Assembly (NCBI RefSeq): GCF_002798015.1
Contig: NZ_PGTZ01000014.1
Location: 1 to 64,000, forward strand
Source of the DNA: Luteimicrobium subarcticum
Lineage (GTDB): Bacteria; Actinomycetota; Actinomycetes; Actinomycetales; Cellulomonadaceae
Reading direction: 5' to 3'
DNA: 64,000 nt
Shown: positions 40,585-48,013 of the stretch, piece by piece
Layout: each line of letters opens with the position of its first letter
How positions within the stretch are numbered: the first letter of the stretch is position 1
Translations under genes and position numbers: made by a program
Notes under the pieces: generated by a model
Told to the model about the DNA's origin: nothing
Seen by the model: only the letters and a program-made list of their open reading frames with translations
Databases searched by the model: none

Positions 40585-41190
40585 ATGCTCATCGGCTACG
40601 CCCGCGTCTCGACCCTCGTCCAAGACGTGACTGCGCAACGCGACGCTCTGCGGGCCCTTGGCGTGGCCGACGACAGCATCTATGTCGATCACGGCCTCAC
40701 CGGGACGAATCGCGCACGCCCCGGCCTGCGTGAAGCACTCGCCGCGGTCCGGGCCGGCGACACGCTGGTCGTCACCAAGCTCGACCGCCTTGCCCGCTCG
40801 CTGCCCGATTCACGAGACATCGCCGACGAGCTCACCCGCAAGGGAGTCGCTCTCTCACTGGGCGGCAGCGTGTATGACCCGAGCGACCCCGTGGGTCGCC
40901 TGCTGTTCAACGTCCTCGGCATGGTCGCCGAGTTCGAAGCCGACCTGATCCGCATGCGCACCCGCGAGGGCATGGCCGTCGCCAAAGCGAAAGGCCGACT
41001 CCGGGGCAAGAAGCCCAAGCTCAGCCCCGCGCAAGCCCGGCACCTCGTCGCCCTCCACCAACAAGGCAGCCACACCAGCGCTGAGCTTGCGGAGCTGTTC
41101 CAGGTCGCACGGTCCACCGTGTACCGCACCATCCAACGCACCGGCGGACCCGCAACGACGCCGACCAGCCAGCAGCCGTCCACGACATAG
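40585..41190 (+). CDS. Serine recombinase (resolvase/invertase family)
   Basis: This is a 201-aa site-specific recombinase. The catalytic serine is in the N-terminal MLIGYARVST (Ser9). DRLARSLPDSRDIADEL and FNVLGMVAEFEADLIRMRTREGM are the conserved arginine and dimer-helix regions. The C-terminal helix-turn-helix is HTSAELAELFQVARSTVYRTI. Size and order match Tn3-type resolvases and Hin-like invertases. It probably resolves cointegrates of the element or acts on the palindrome just upstream. I prefer the ATG at 40585 over the GTG at 40561, which would be upstream of the -10 element. Confidence 0.92.
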   Translation: MLIGYARVSTLVQDVTAQRDALRALGVADDSIYVDHGLTGTNRARPGLREALAAVRAGDTLVVTKLDRLARSLPDSRDIADELTRKGVALSLGGSVYDPSDPVGRLLFNVLGMVAEFEADLIRMRTREGMAVAKAKGRLRGKKPKLSPAQARHLVALHQQGSHTSAELAELFQVARSTVYRTIQRTGGPATTPTSQQPSTT

Positions 41191-41516
41191 ATCCGTCCCT
41201 GGCGGGCGGCGCATCCACCCTGCTGCGTCGCTGCCCCTCACGCTGCGGCGCGCGCGGGGCTTTCGTCAGGAGTGAGTGCGCTCTGGCTTCTGGCGCCGCC
41301 CCCACACTTGTCGCCACTGGTCTAGGTGTGGTGGCTCATGAGGTGTCACGGTGACGGGTGAAGTTCACGGGGTTACGGAAGTCCGCGACCAGATTTGCCC
41401 TACTGAGGGCACGACCATGATAGAACTTCCTCGCCGGGGGCCAAAGGGTGCATTCCGGTTCGGGGCCCGGGGCGTTCCCTGGCCTGAGCTCGACTCTCAC
41501 AAAGGAGTGTCAGTAG
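41191..41516 (+). other. Intergenic region before the broken secreted-protein gene
   Basis: There is no supportable gene in this stretch. CCACAC (41310-41315) and GTGTGG (41327-41332 region) can pair into a weak stem. AAAGGAG at 41501-41507 is a strong ribosome-binding site for the following gene. Base composition is less GC-biased than outside the island. Confidence 0.5.
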
Positions 41517-41909
41517 ATGCGCAATACCAAGCGGGCAACTGCGATCGCAGGTGTGGCCCTGATGCTGTTCGGTATCGCCTAGCCGGCCTTCGCCGCCGAC
41601 CCGAAGTACGACTTCACCGCGAAGTTCAAGTACAGGCTCACCTCGGACGGCTTCCACTCTGGCAAGGGAACGAACACGTTCTCCTTCACCTGCACGGCAG
41701 GGAACAAGCAGCAGTACTCGGTCGTGTTCTACCGCGAGAAGGTGCTCGGCGACGACAAGGCAGGGACGCTCACCCTGACCTGCGACACCAGCAAGCCTCA
41801 GAGCGGCACGTGGACTGCTCCGGCGAGCGACGACTACCACTTCGTGATGACGAAGTCGGACAACGACGTCTATATCGTCGGGAGCGGCTACGACCAGCAC
41901 CCGAGCTGA
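41517..41909 (+). pseudogene. Secreted small protein interrupted by an amber codon in the signal peptide
   Basis: Read from the ATG at 41517 (AAAGGAG 9 nt upstream), the frame gives a basic start and hydrophobic core (RNTKRATAIAGVALMLFGIA), then TAG at 41580-41582, then PAFAADPKYDF, a perfect signal-peptidase site. It continues without interruption for about 109 codons to a TGA at 41907. The mature domain is small and beta-rich with two cysteines (FSFTCTAG, LTLTCDTS) that could form a disulfide. A single C-to-T change from CAG would explain the stop. I do not recognise the family. Restart inside would lose secretion. Confidence 0.75.
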
Positions 41910-41943
41910 TCCCAACTCCGGTCGATAGGTAGGAGGTCACCCA

Positions 41944-42519
41944 GTGACGCAGATTTGGCGCATCTACAACGGCTACATACCTTTCATGCTCGTCGGGCTC
42001 GCCGTGTGGGCCGCGACCGGCTATGTGGTATATCGGGTTCGGGTGCGACGAGGTCAGCCGCGAGCTGCGGAGCGGACGGTTGGCGACTTCCTGCTTTCGG
42101 CGTACATCCTTGGGCTGCTGGTAGTCACCATGGGGCCATCGTCGGGCGCGGAGCGCTCGGTTGAACTGATGCCGGGCAGCAGCTTGATGGATTTTGTCCA
42201 CAAGCCCGACATCACTGCACCGCTGGTCGAGGTTCTCCTGAACATCGCCATGTGGATCCCTCTGCCAATGCTCGTGGGCTACCGGTTCCCAAAGCTAGGG
42301 GCATGGCCGCTGCTTTGGGTCGCGGTCGTCGGCGCCACAACGCTTGAAGTGCTGCAACTGATCCTTGGCATCGGGCGTGCAACGAGCGTGGACGACGTGC
42401 TCGCCGCAGCCCTCGGGGCTGGGATTGGGCTGGGCTTGCGAGCGTTGTTTCGCTCCGGGCGCGGACGGAGAGCTGGCCACGACGAGGTGCGGGGCGAGGG
42501 TGCTACCGCGTCGGCATAA
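41944..42519 (+). CDS. VanZ-like membrane protein
   Basis: This is a 191-aa protein with about four or five hydrophobic helices. VanZ-family signatures are LMPGSSLMDFV, LLNIAMWIPLPMLVGYRF, TTLEVLQLILGIGRATSVDDVLAAALGAGIG, the last holding the conserved acidic DDV. VanZ confers low-level teicoplanin resistance by an unclear mechanism, but most family members are uncharacterised. AGGAGG lies 7 nt before the GTG. It follows the broken secreted-protein gene by 34 bases and is probably co-transcribed with it. Confidence 0.88.
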   Translation: MTQIWRIYNGYIPFMLVGLAVWAATGYVVYRVRVRRGQPRAAERTVGDFLLSAYILGLLVVTMGPSSGAERSVELMPGSSLMDFVHKPDITAPLVEVLLNIAMWIPLPMLVGYRFPKLGAWPLLWVAVVGATTLEVLQLILGIGRATSVDDVLAAALGAGIGLGLRALFRSGRGRRAGHDEVRGEGATASA

Positions 42520-42916
42520 CAACCGAGATTCGAGCACCTGACACCAAGTCGAAGGAGGAAGGTGACGCCCCCGCGGGCATCCGCAGGGGCGCCACCTCGC
42601 CGTGTGCCGCGACGGCCCAGACCTTCGGCACACCAGCGCCGTGGGTTCCGTCGGTGGCGAACAATGGTCCGGCCGGACTTCCTCCCTTGAACAGCCCGCG
42701 AGACGCGCACACCTAAGGGCCGAGCAACCCTCTCAAGCGGCCAATAGATCGGGCGCAAATTCCGTCCGGACCCGCCGCGGAGGCTCGATCACACGCCATT
42801 GACGTTAGTAGCTCTCCAACCAGGTGTCCCCCGTTGGCGACTTCAGCGTCGGACCATTCACCGGAACGCAAGACATGTCGGCAACGACGGTAGTGAACCG
42901 ACCTGGTCTCCAGCGA
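42520..42916. other. Non-coding right part of the mobile element with two strong hairpins
   Basis: No gene is supported here. Two consecutive stems are visible: GGTGACGCCCC pairs with GGGGCGCCACC (about 42561-42596, one bulge), and GTGTGCCG (42602-42609) pairs with CGGCACAC (42626-42633). They could be a terminator for the VanZ transcript, a structured RNA or recombination sites. The remaining bases to the right repeat show no pattern I recognise. Confidence 0.5.
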
Positions 42917-42973
42917 TGCGTTGGTGGGTTGATGCCACCGTCGTTTCGGGCGGATCACCGCCCGTTCGGCGGG
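42917..42973 (-). repeat. Right inverted repeat of the mobile element
   Basis: This is the inverse partner of 39176-39232 (50/57 identities). The innermost bases match TCAACCCACCAACGCA of the left copy exactly. It ends 17 bases from the etfA stop codon. Confidence 0.8.
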
Positions 42974-42990
42974 GAGGGGGGAGGCGGGGA

Positions 42991-43998
42991 CTACCGGCCC
43001 TGGTGCTCGCGGATGCGGGCCGCCGCCTGCGGCAGCACCTCCGCGAGGTCGCCGACCACCGCGAAGTCGCTGATCTCGAAGATCGGGCACTCGGGATCGG
43101 CGTTCACGGCCACGATGACCTGCGACGCCTGCATGCCGCCGCGGTGGTGCGGCGCGCCCGAGATCCCGGCCCCGACGTAGAGGCGCGGCGCGACGGTCAC
43201 GCCGGTCTGGCCGATCTGCGCGTCGTGGCCGATCCAGCCCTCGTCGACGCAGTCGCGCGTCGCACCGACGGCCGCACCGAGGGCGTCGGCGAGGTCCTCG
43301 ACCGGGGTGAAGTCGCCGAACGTGCCCCGACCCCCGGCGACGACGACCGCGGCCTCCGCGAGCGCCGGTCGGCCCGACGCTCCGGCCACCACGTGCACCT
43401 CGCGCGACGTGGGCACCGACGCGAGCGCCAGTGCCGACGGGCTCACGTCGAACCCCTCGACGTCGACCTCCACGGGTGCGTCGGCGGGCGCGGCGACGAC
43501 CGCGTTGGCGCGCACGGTGACCACGGCCTTGTCGGTCACGACCTCGCAGACCGTGTCCCACGACCCGGCGAACACGCGCTTGCCGCCGACGACGTGCCCG
43601 TCGTCGGACGTCGTGACGGACGCCGCGTCGACGATCAGCCCGGCACCCGTGAGCCAGGCGAGGCGGGCCGCGGACTCCTTGTTGGGGAAGGTCGCGGTGA
43701 GCAGGACGACGTCCGCGTCCGACACCTCGACGGCCCGGGCGAGGACCTCGGCGACGAGCGGGGTGGACGTCGCGGCGGCCTCGGCTCCGAGCGACCCGCC
43801 GCCCTTCGCCTGCCGGACGAGCTCGACGCCGTACGAGCCGAGCTGCGCGAGCGTGGCGACGCTGGGCGACCCGATGCTCACGGCCTCGACCCGTCCCAGC
43901 TCGCGGGCGACGGTGAGGAGCTCGAGCGCGGAGCTGGACAGCTCGGTCAGGGGCGTGTCGAGCAGGACGAGGACGGTGCGGTTGTGCTGCGGTGCCAT
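42991..43998 (-). CDS. etfA: Electron transfer flavoprotein subunit alpha
   Basis: This 335-aa subunit binds FAD and passes electrons from acyl-CoA or related dehydrogenases. The FAD-binding C-terminal domain shows VVAGGRGTFGDFTPVEDLADALGAAVGATR, GQTGVTVAPRLYVGAGISGAPHHRGGM and IVAVNADPECPIFEISDFAVVGDL. GAGGCG lies 5 nt before the ATG. It follows etfB by 11 bases. Its stop codon is only 17 bases from the mobile element. Confidence 0.95.
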   Translation of the reverse strand: MAPQHNRTVLVLLDTPLTELSSSALELLTVARELGRVEAVSIGSPSVATLAQLGSYGVELVRQAKGGGSLGAEAAATSTPLVAEVLARAVEVSDADVVLLTATFPNKESAARLAWLTGAGLIVDAASVTTSDDGHVVGGKRVFAGSWDTVCEVVTDKAVVTVRANAVVAAPADAPVEVDVEGFDVSPSALALASVPTSREVHVVAGASGRPALAEAAVVVAGGRGTFGDFTPVEDLADALGAAVGATRDCVDEGWIGHDAQIGQTGVTVAPRLYVGAGISGAPHHRGGMQASQVIVAVNADPECPIFEISDFAVVGDLAEVLPQAAARIREHQGR

Positions 43999-44009
43999 CG
44001 GGACGCCTC

Positions 44010-44852
44010 TCAGACCAGCTCGTTGCGGATGAGGTACTCGGCGAGCGCGATGCCGCCCTCGCCCTTGTCGACGACGATCTCCGGCTCGGGCCGCTCGGGC
44101 CGCGGCTCGGCGGAGAGCGTGCGGGTGCGCGGCGTCGTCAGCGTGGCGACGTCGAGGCCGAGGGACCCGGCGGCGTCCGCGACCTCCGCGAGCGACCAGA
44201 CGTCCACGTTCTTGGTGCGCGCCGCCATGATGAGCTTGAAGTTCGGGAACCGCGGGTCGTTCGCGTGGTCCGTGACGGACACGACGGCGGGGCGCGGGAC
44301 CTCGACCTGCTCGGTCGCGCCGTCGAGCTCGCGGGTCGCGCGCAGCACGGGCGCCCCGGAGGCGTCCTGCGCGAGCTCGAACGCGGTGACCAGGCCGACG
44401 GCGGGCCAGCCGAGCGCGGCCGACGTGATCGTCGGCACGACCGACCCCAGGCCGTCGAGCGCCGCCATGCCGGTGAGCACGAGGTCGACGGGCCGCTCCG
44501 CGGCGAGCGTCGCGACGGCCACGGCCACGGCGCCGGCGGTCGCGAAGTAGTCGGCGCCAGCGAGCGCGTCGTCGGTGACGCGGACCGCCCGGTCGGCGCC
44601 GAGCTGGTAGGCCTTGCGGAGGGCCTGCTCGGCGTCCGCGGGACCGACGGTGAGCACGACGACCTCGCTCGCGGCGCGGTCCTCCTCGCCGAGGGCCTCG
44701 ACGAGGCGCAGGGCCGCCTCGACGGCGTTCTCGTCGAGCTCGTTGAGGGTTCCGTCGTCGCTCGTGCGGACGACGCGCCCGTCCACGAAGCCGCGGTCGG
44801 ACTGGATGTCGGGCACGTACTTCACGGCGACGACGATGCGCAGGGCGCTCAT
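44010..44852 (-). CDS. etfB: Electron transfer flavoprotein subunit beta
   Basis: This 280-aa AMP-binding subunit pairs with EtfA. It begins LRIVVAVKYVPDIQSDRGFVDG and contains NELDENAVEAALRLVEAL, VLTVGPADAEQALRKAYQLGADRA and VVSVTDHANDPRFPNFKLIMAA, all in family order. The ATG at 44852 has GAGGAG 9 nt upstream, which excludes the longer reading to 45032. It is the first gene of the etfBA operon and divergent from glgX. Confidence 0.95.
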   Translation of the reverse strand: MSALRIVVAVKYVPDIQSDRGFVDGRVVRTSDDGTLNELDENAVEAALRLVEALGEEDRAASEVVVLTVGPADAEQALRKAYQLGADRAVRVTDDALAGADYFATAGAVAVAVATLAAERPVDLVLTGMAALDGLGSVVPTITSAALGWPAVGLVTAFELAQDASGAPVLRATRELDGATEQVEVPRPAVVSVTDHANDPRFPNFKLIMAARTKNVDVWSLAEVADAAGSLGLDVATLTTPRTRTLSAEPRPERPEPEIVVDKGEGGIALAEYLIRNELV

Positions 44853-44988
44853 GCCGGGCTCTCCTCGCGTTCGACCGGGACCGCGCCGGGGTCGGCGGCG
44901 GTCGGGACGCCACGAGCCTACCGGCGCGGTCCGCGGCGCGGACGTGTGCCCGCTGGACGGACGCGCGTGACCTCGGTCCCGTCGCTGG

Positions 44989-44994
44989 CACACT
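44989..44994 (+). promoter_or_regulatory. Leaderless -10-like element for glgX
   Basis: CACACT lies 7 nt before the GTG at 45002. It is a weak -10 match but has the same spacing as other genes here. Confidence 0.35.
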
Positions 44995-45001
44995 GGGACG
45001 C

Positions 45002-47227
45002 GTGCACCCTGGTCAGCAGCACGTCGCCACACCGCCGCTCGGAGTCCACGTCACGCCGGACGGGATCACCGTCGCCGTCGCGGCGCCGCGTGCCGACGCG
45101 GTCGACCTCTGCCTCCTCGACGACGACGGCACGGGCGGCCTGACGGAGCGGCGGGTCGAGCTTCGCGGGCCGAGCTTCGGCGTCTGGTGGGCCCGTGTGC
45201 CGGGCGTCCGGCCGGGGCAGCGGTACGGGTTCCGGGTGCACGGGTCGTGGAACCCCGCCCGAGGGCTGCTGCACAACCCGGCCAAGCTGCTCGTCGACCC
45301 GTACGCGCGCGGGCTCGCGGGCACCTTCGACCACGCTCCCCAGGCGTACGGGTACGTGGCGCAGGGCGTCCCCGGCAGCGTCTCGGGCGACGCCGCGGGC
45401 GCGGCCGACCCGCGGGACTCGGCGCCGCACGTGCCGCACTCGGTCGTCGTGGACGTCGCGGCGGTCCGCGAGCGCACCCCTGACCCGGCCGCGAACCGGC
45501 CCGCGGTGGCATGGTCCGACACGGTGCTCTACGAGGCGCACGTGCGCGGCCTGACGATGCTGCACCCGGGCGTCCCGGACGAGCTGCGCGGGACGTACCG
45601 CGGGCTCGCGCACCCCGCCGTCGTCGAGCACCTCGTGCGTCTCGGCGTCACGACGGTCGAGCTGCTGCCCGTGCACGCCGCGGTCGACGAGCCGCACCTC
45701 GTCGCGAAGGGCCTCACGAACTACTGGGGCTACAACACCCTCGGGTACTTCGTGCCGGACGCGCGGCTCGCGACGGCGGCGGCGCGCGACGCCGGTCCGG
45801 GCGCGGTGCTCGCCGAGGTCCGCGAGGCGGTGCACGCGCTGCACGAGGCCGGCATCGAGGTCGTCCTCGACGTCGTCTACAACCACACGTGCGAGGCCGG
45901 GGCGGACGGTCCGACGCTGTCGTGGCGCGGGCTCGACAACGTCGGCTACTACCTGCACGACGGCGGCTCCCCCGCGCGCCTGTTCGACACCACCGGGTGC
46001 GGCAACACGCTGGACTTCCGGCGGCCCCGCGTCGTGCAGCTCGCGCTCGACTCGCTCCGGTACTGGGCGGACGTCGTGGGCGTCGACGGGTTCCGGTTCG
46101 ACCTCGCCGTGACCCTCGGGCGCTCCTGGGACGGCTTCGACCCGCACCACCCGTTCCTCGTCACCCTCCAGGCGGACCCGTCGCTCGCCAACCTGAAGAT
46201 GATCGCCGAGCCGTGGGACCTCGGCCCGGGCGGCTGGCAGACGGGCGGGTTCCCCGCGCCGTTCGCGGAGTGGAACGACCGGTTCCGCGGCGCGGTGCGG
46301 CAGTTCTGGCTGTCCGACGTCGCCGGGCTGCAGGCGGGACACCTGCCGCACGAGGGCGTGGGCGACATGGCCACGCGGCTCGCGGGGAGCGCCGACCTGT
46401 TCGGGCACAGCGACCCGCCGCTGCTGCGCGGGCCGGTGGCGTCGATCAACTTCGTCACCGCGCACGACGGCTTCACGCTGCGCGACCTGGTGACGTACGA
46501 CGACAAGCACAACGAGGCCAACGGCGAGCACGGCCGCGACGGCACGAGCGACAACCGGTCGTGGAACCACGGGCTGGAGGGCGACGGGCTGGTCGGGCTC
46601 GCCGACACGGTCCGGCGCGAGCAGCTGCGCCGCCGGTCGATGCGCAACCTGCTCGCGACCACCGTCCTCGCGGCGGGCACGCCCATGATCACGGCGGGCG
46701 ACGAGTTCGGGCGCTCCCAGGGCGGCAACAACAACGCGTACTGCCAGGACAACCCCGTGTCGTGGGTGTCGTGGGACCTCGCGCCCTGGCAGCGCGACCT
46801 GCTCGAGCACACGCGCACCCTGCTGGCGCTGCGTCGCGACAACCCGGCGTTGCGGGTCGACGCGTTCTACCGCGGCCGGCCGCTGCCGGGGGACGAGCCG
46901 ACCCAGCCCGACCTGTCGTGGTTCGACGCCGCGGGCGAGCCGCTCACCCGCGACGACTGGCAGGACCCGTCGCTGCGCACCCTCCAGATGCTGCGGCGCA
47001 CGCCCGTCGAGGGCTCGGAGCACGTGCTCGTCGCGTTCAACGGCACGCTGCACCCGGTCGAGCTCCGGCTCGCCGGCGAGGGCAACACCGACCGCTCGTT
47101 CCGCCGCGTCTGGACGTCGCTGGGTGACGCCATGCCGGCGTCGCAGCGCGTCGAGCGCGAGCCCGGCGACTTCGTCGTGCTGGATGCGCTGTCGTTCGTC
47201 GTGTACCTGGCGGCGCCGCGCGGATGA
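45002..47227 (+). CDS. glgX: Glycogen debranching enzyme GlgX
   Basis: This 741-aa GH13 isoamylase-type enzyme cleaves alpha-1,6 branches of limit glycogen. An N-terminal CBM48-like domain (TVAVAAPRADAVDLCLLDDD, WWARVPGVRPGQRYGFRVHG) precedes the barrel. Conserved regions are DVVYNHTCEA, GFRFDLAVTL (nucleophile Asp), KMIAEPWDLGPGG (acid/base Glu) and NFVTAHDGFTLRDLV. The GNTR-like insert GCGNTLDFRRP is typical of GlgX. It works with the GlgE pathway genes 4 kb downstream in alpha-glucan turnover. Confidence 0.96.
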   Translation: MHPGQQHVATPPLGVHVTPDGITVAVAAPRADAVDLCLLDDDGTGGLTERRVELRGPSFGVWWARVPGVRPGQRYGFRVHGSWNPARGLLHNPAKLLVDPYARGLAGTFDHAPQAYGYVAQGVPGSVSGDAAGAADPRDSAPHVPHSVVVDVAAVRERTPDPAANRPAVAWSDTVLYEAHVRGLTMLHPGVPDELRGTYRGLAHPAVVEHLVRLGVTTVELLPVHAAVDEPHLVAKGLTNYWGYNTLGYFVPDARLATAAARDAGPGAVLAEVREAVHALHEAGIEVVLDVVYNHTCEAGADGPTLSWRGLDNVGYYLHDGGSPARLFDTTGCGNTLDFRRPRVVQLALDSLRYWADVVGVDGFRFDLAVTLGRSWDGFDPHHPFLVTLQADPSLANLKMIAEPWDLGPGGWQTGGFPAPFAEWNDRFRGAVRQFWLSDVAGLQAGHLPHEGVGDMATRLAGSADLFGHSDPPLLRGPVASINFVTAHDGFTLRDLVTYDDKHNEANGEHGRDGTSDNRSWNHGLEGDGLVGLADTVRREQLRRRSMRNLLATTVLAAGTPMITAGDEFGRSQGGNNNAYCQDNPVSWVSWDLAPWQRDLLEHTRTLLALRRDNPALRVDAFYRGRPLPGDEPTQPDLSWFDAAGEPLTRDDWQDPSLRTLQMLRRTPVEGSEHVLVAFNGTLHPVELRLAGEGNTDRSFRRVWTSLGDAMPASQRVEREPGDFVVLDALSFVVYLAAPRG

Positions 47228-47299
47228 GCAGGCGATGAGTCGCCGGGGCGACGGCGGTCCACCCTCTGTTCCCGTCCGCGCTCACCACCCGAGGTCGTC

Positions 47300-47956
47300 A
47301 TGAAGCTGCTGCTCACGTCCGGCGGTGTCACCAACCCGAGCATCCGTGCGGCGCTCGACGACCTGCTCGGCAAACCGATCGCCGACTGCCGCGCGCTGGT
47401 GGTGCCGACCGCGCAGTGGGGGCACCCGATGTGTGGGCCGGAATCGGTGCGGGACCTCGTCGCCGCCACCCCCGACTTCGGGTCCTTCACCGGCCTGGGC
47501 TGGGGGTCGCTCGGTGTCCTCGAGCTCACGGCGTTGCCCAGCATCGGCGCCGACCGATGGGTCCCGTGGGTCCGCGAGGCCGACGTGCTGCTCGTCGACG
47601 GCGGCGACGCGACGTTCCTGGCCCACTGGATGCGGGAGTCCGGGCTGGCCGACCTGCTCGGCTCGTTGCCCGACGCGGTCTGGGTGGGCGTCAGCGCCGG
47701 CAGCATGGTCATGACGCCACGAGTCGGCGAGCACTTCGTCGAGTGGGCTGCCGCGCCGGACGACCGCGGGCTGGGCGTCGTCGACTTCTCGATCTTCCCG
47801 CACCTGGACGCCTTCCCGACCAACACGGTCGAGCACGCCGAGCGCTGGGCAGCCGACATCGGCGGGCAGGCCTACGCGATCGACGAGCAGACGGCGATCC
47901 GCGTCGTCGACGGACGGGTCGACGTGGTGTCCGAAGGACGCTGGCTCGCGTTCTGA
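47300..47956 (+). CDS. Peptidase S51 / PepE-like protein
   Basis: This 218-aa protein has the class I glutamine-amidotransferase-like fold of dipeptidase E. MKLLLTSGGVTNPSIRAAL opens the fold and DVLLVDGGDATFLAHWM contains the conserved Gly-Gly-(D/N). The nucleophilic serine is in WVGVSAGSMVM, and FSIFPHLDAFP supplies a conserved His. No signal peptide is seen. The substrate may be Asp-X dipeptides or something else. GAGG lies 7 nt before the ATG. Confidence 0.86.
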   Translation: MKLLLTSGGVTNPSIRAALDDLLGKPIADCRALVVPTAQWGHPMCGPESVRDLVAATPDFGSFTGLGWGSLGVLELTALPSIGADRWVPWVREADVLLVDGGDATFLAHWMRESGLADLLGSLPDAVWVGVSAGSMVMTPRVGEHFVEWAAAPDDRGLGVVDFSIFPHLDAFPTNTVEHAERWAADIGGQAYAIDEQTAIRVVDGRVDVVSEGRWLAF

Positions 47957-47999
47957 CCGGCGCCTGTCGACACACCCGCGACCCCGCACGTTCGGCAGG

Positions 48000-48005
48000 T
48001 AGCAT
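48000..48005 (+). promoter_or_regulatory. -10 element of the flavoprotein dehydrogenase gene
   Basis: TAGCAT lies 8 nt before the ATG at 48014, and no ribosome-binding site is seen. Confidence 0.4.
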
Positions 48006-48013
48006 CCGCGACC

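Larger units (their letters stand above)
39176..42973. mobile_element. IS30-type transposon-like island carrying a serine recombinase and cargo
   Basis: This is a 3.8-kb segment delimited by 57-bp inverted repeats. It contains an IS30-family transposase, a serine recombinase, a broken secreted-protein gene and a VanZ-like gene. GC content in the cargo (roughly 41.2-42.9 kb) is visibly lower than in the flanks, and codon choice is less biased. It lies 20 bases after the VOC gene stop and 17 bases from the etfA stop. I see no convincing target-site duplication. Whether the whole unit moves together, or the right repeat is left from a second insertion, cannot be decided from the sequence alone. 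Confidence 0.65.

Noticed and set aside
41944-42519. Glycopeptide resistance cluster on the mobile element
   Set aside because: Only a VanZ-like gene is present. There is no vanHAX or two-component system, and VanZ homologues are widespread without resistance.
39169-42980. Target-site duplication flanking the mobile element
   Set aside because: Bases just outside the two repeats (CTT and GAG) do not form a duplicated sequence, so no duplication can be claimed.
42713-43561. A minus-strand frame running from etfA into the mobile element, with a peptide resembling the one before the transposase start
   Set aside because: The similarity LPAERAVI...QPTNA comes from the inverted repeats being translated, not from a protein. 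It was useful only as confirmation of the repeats.
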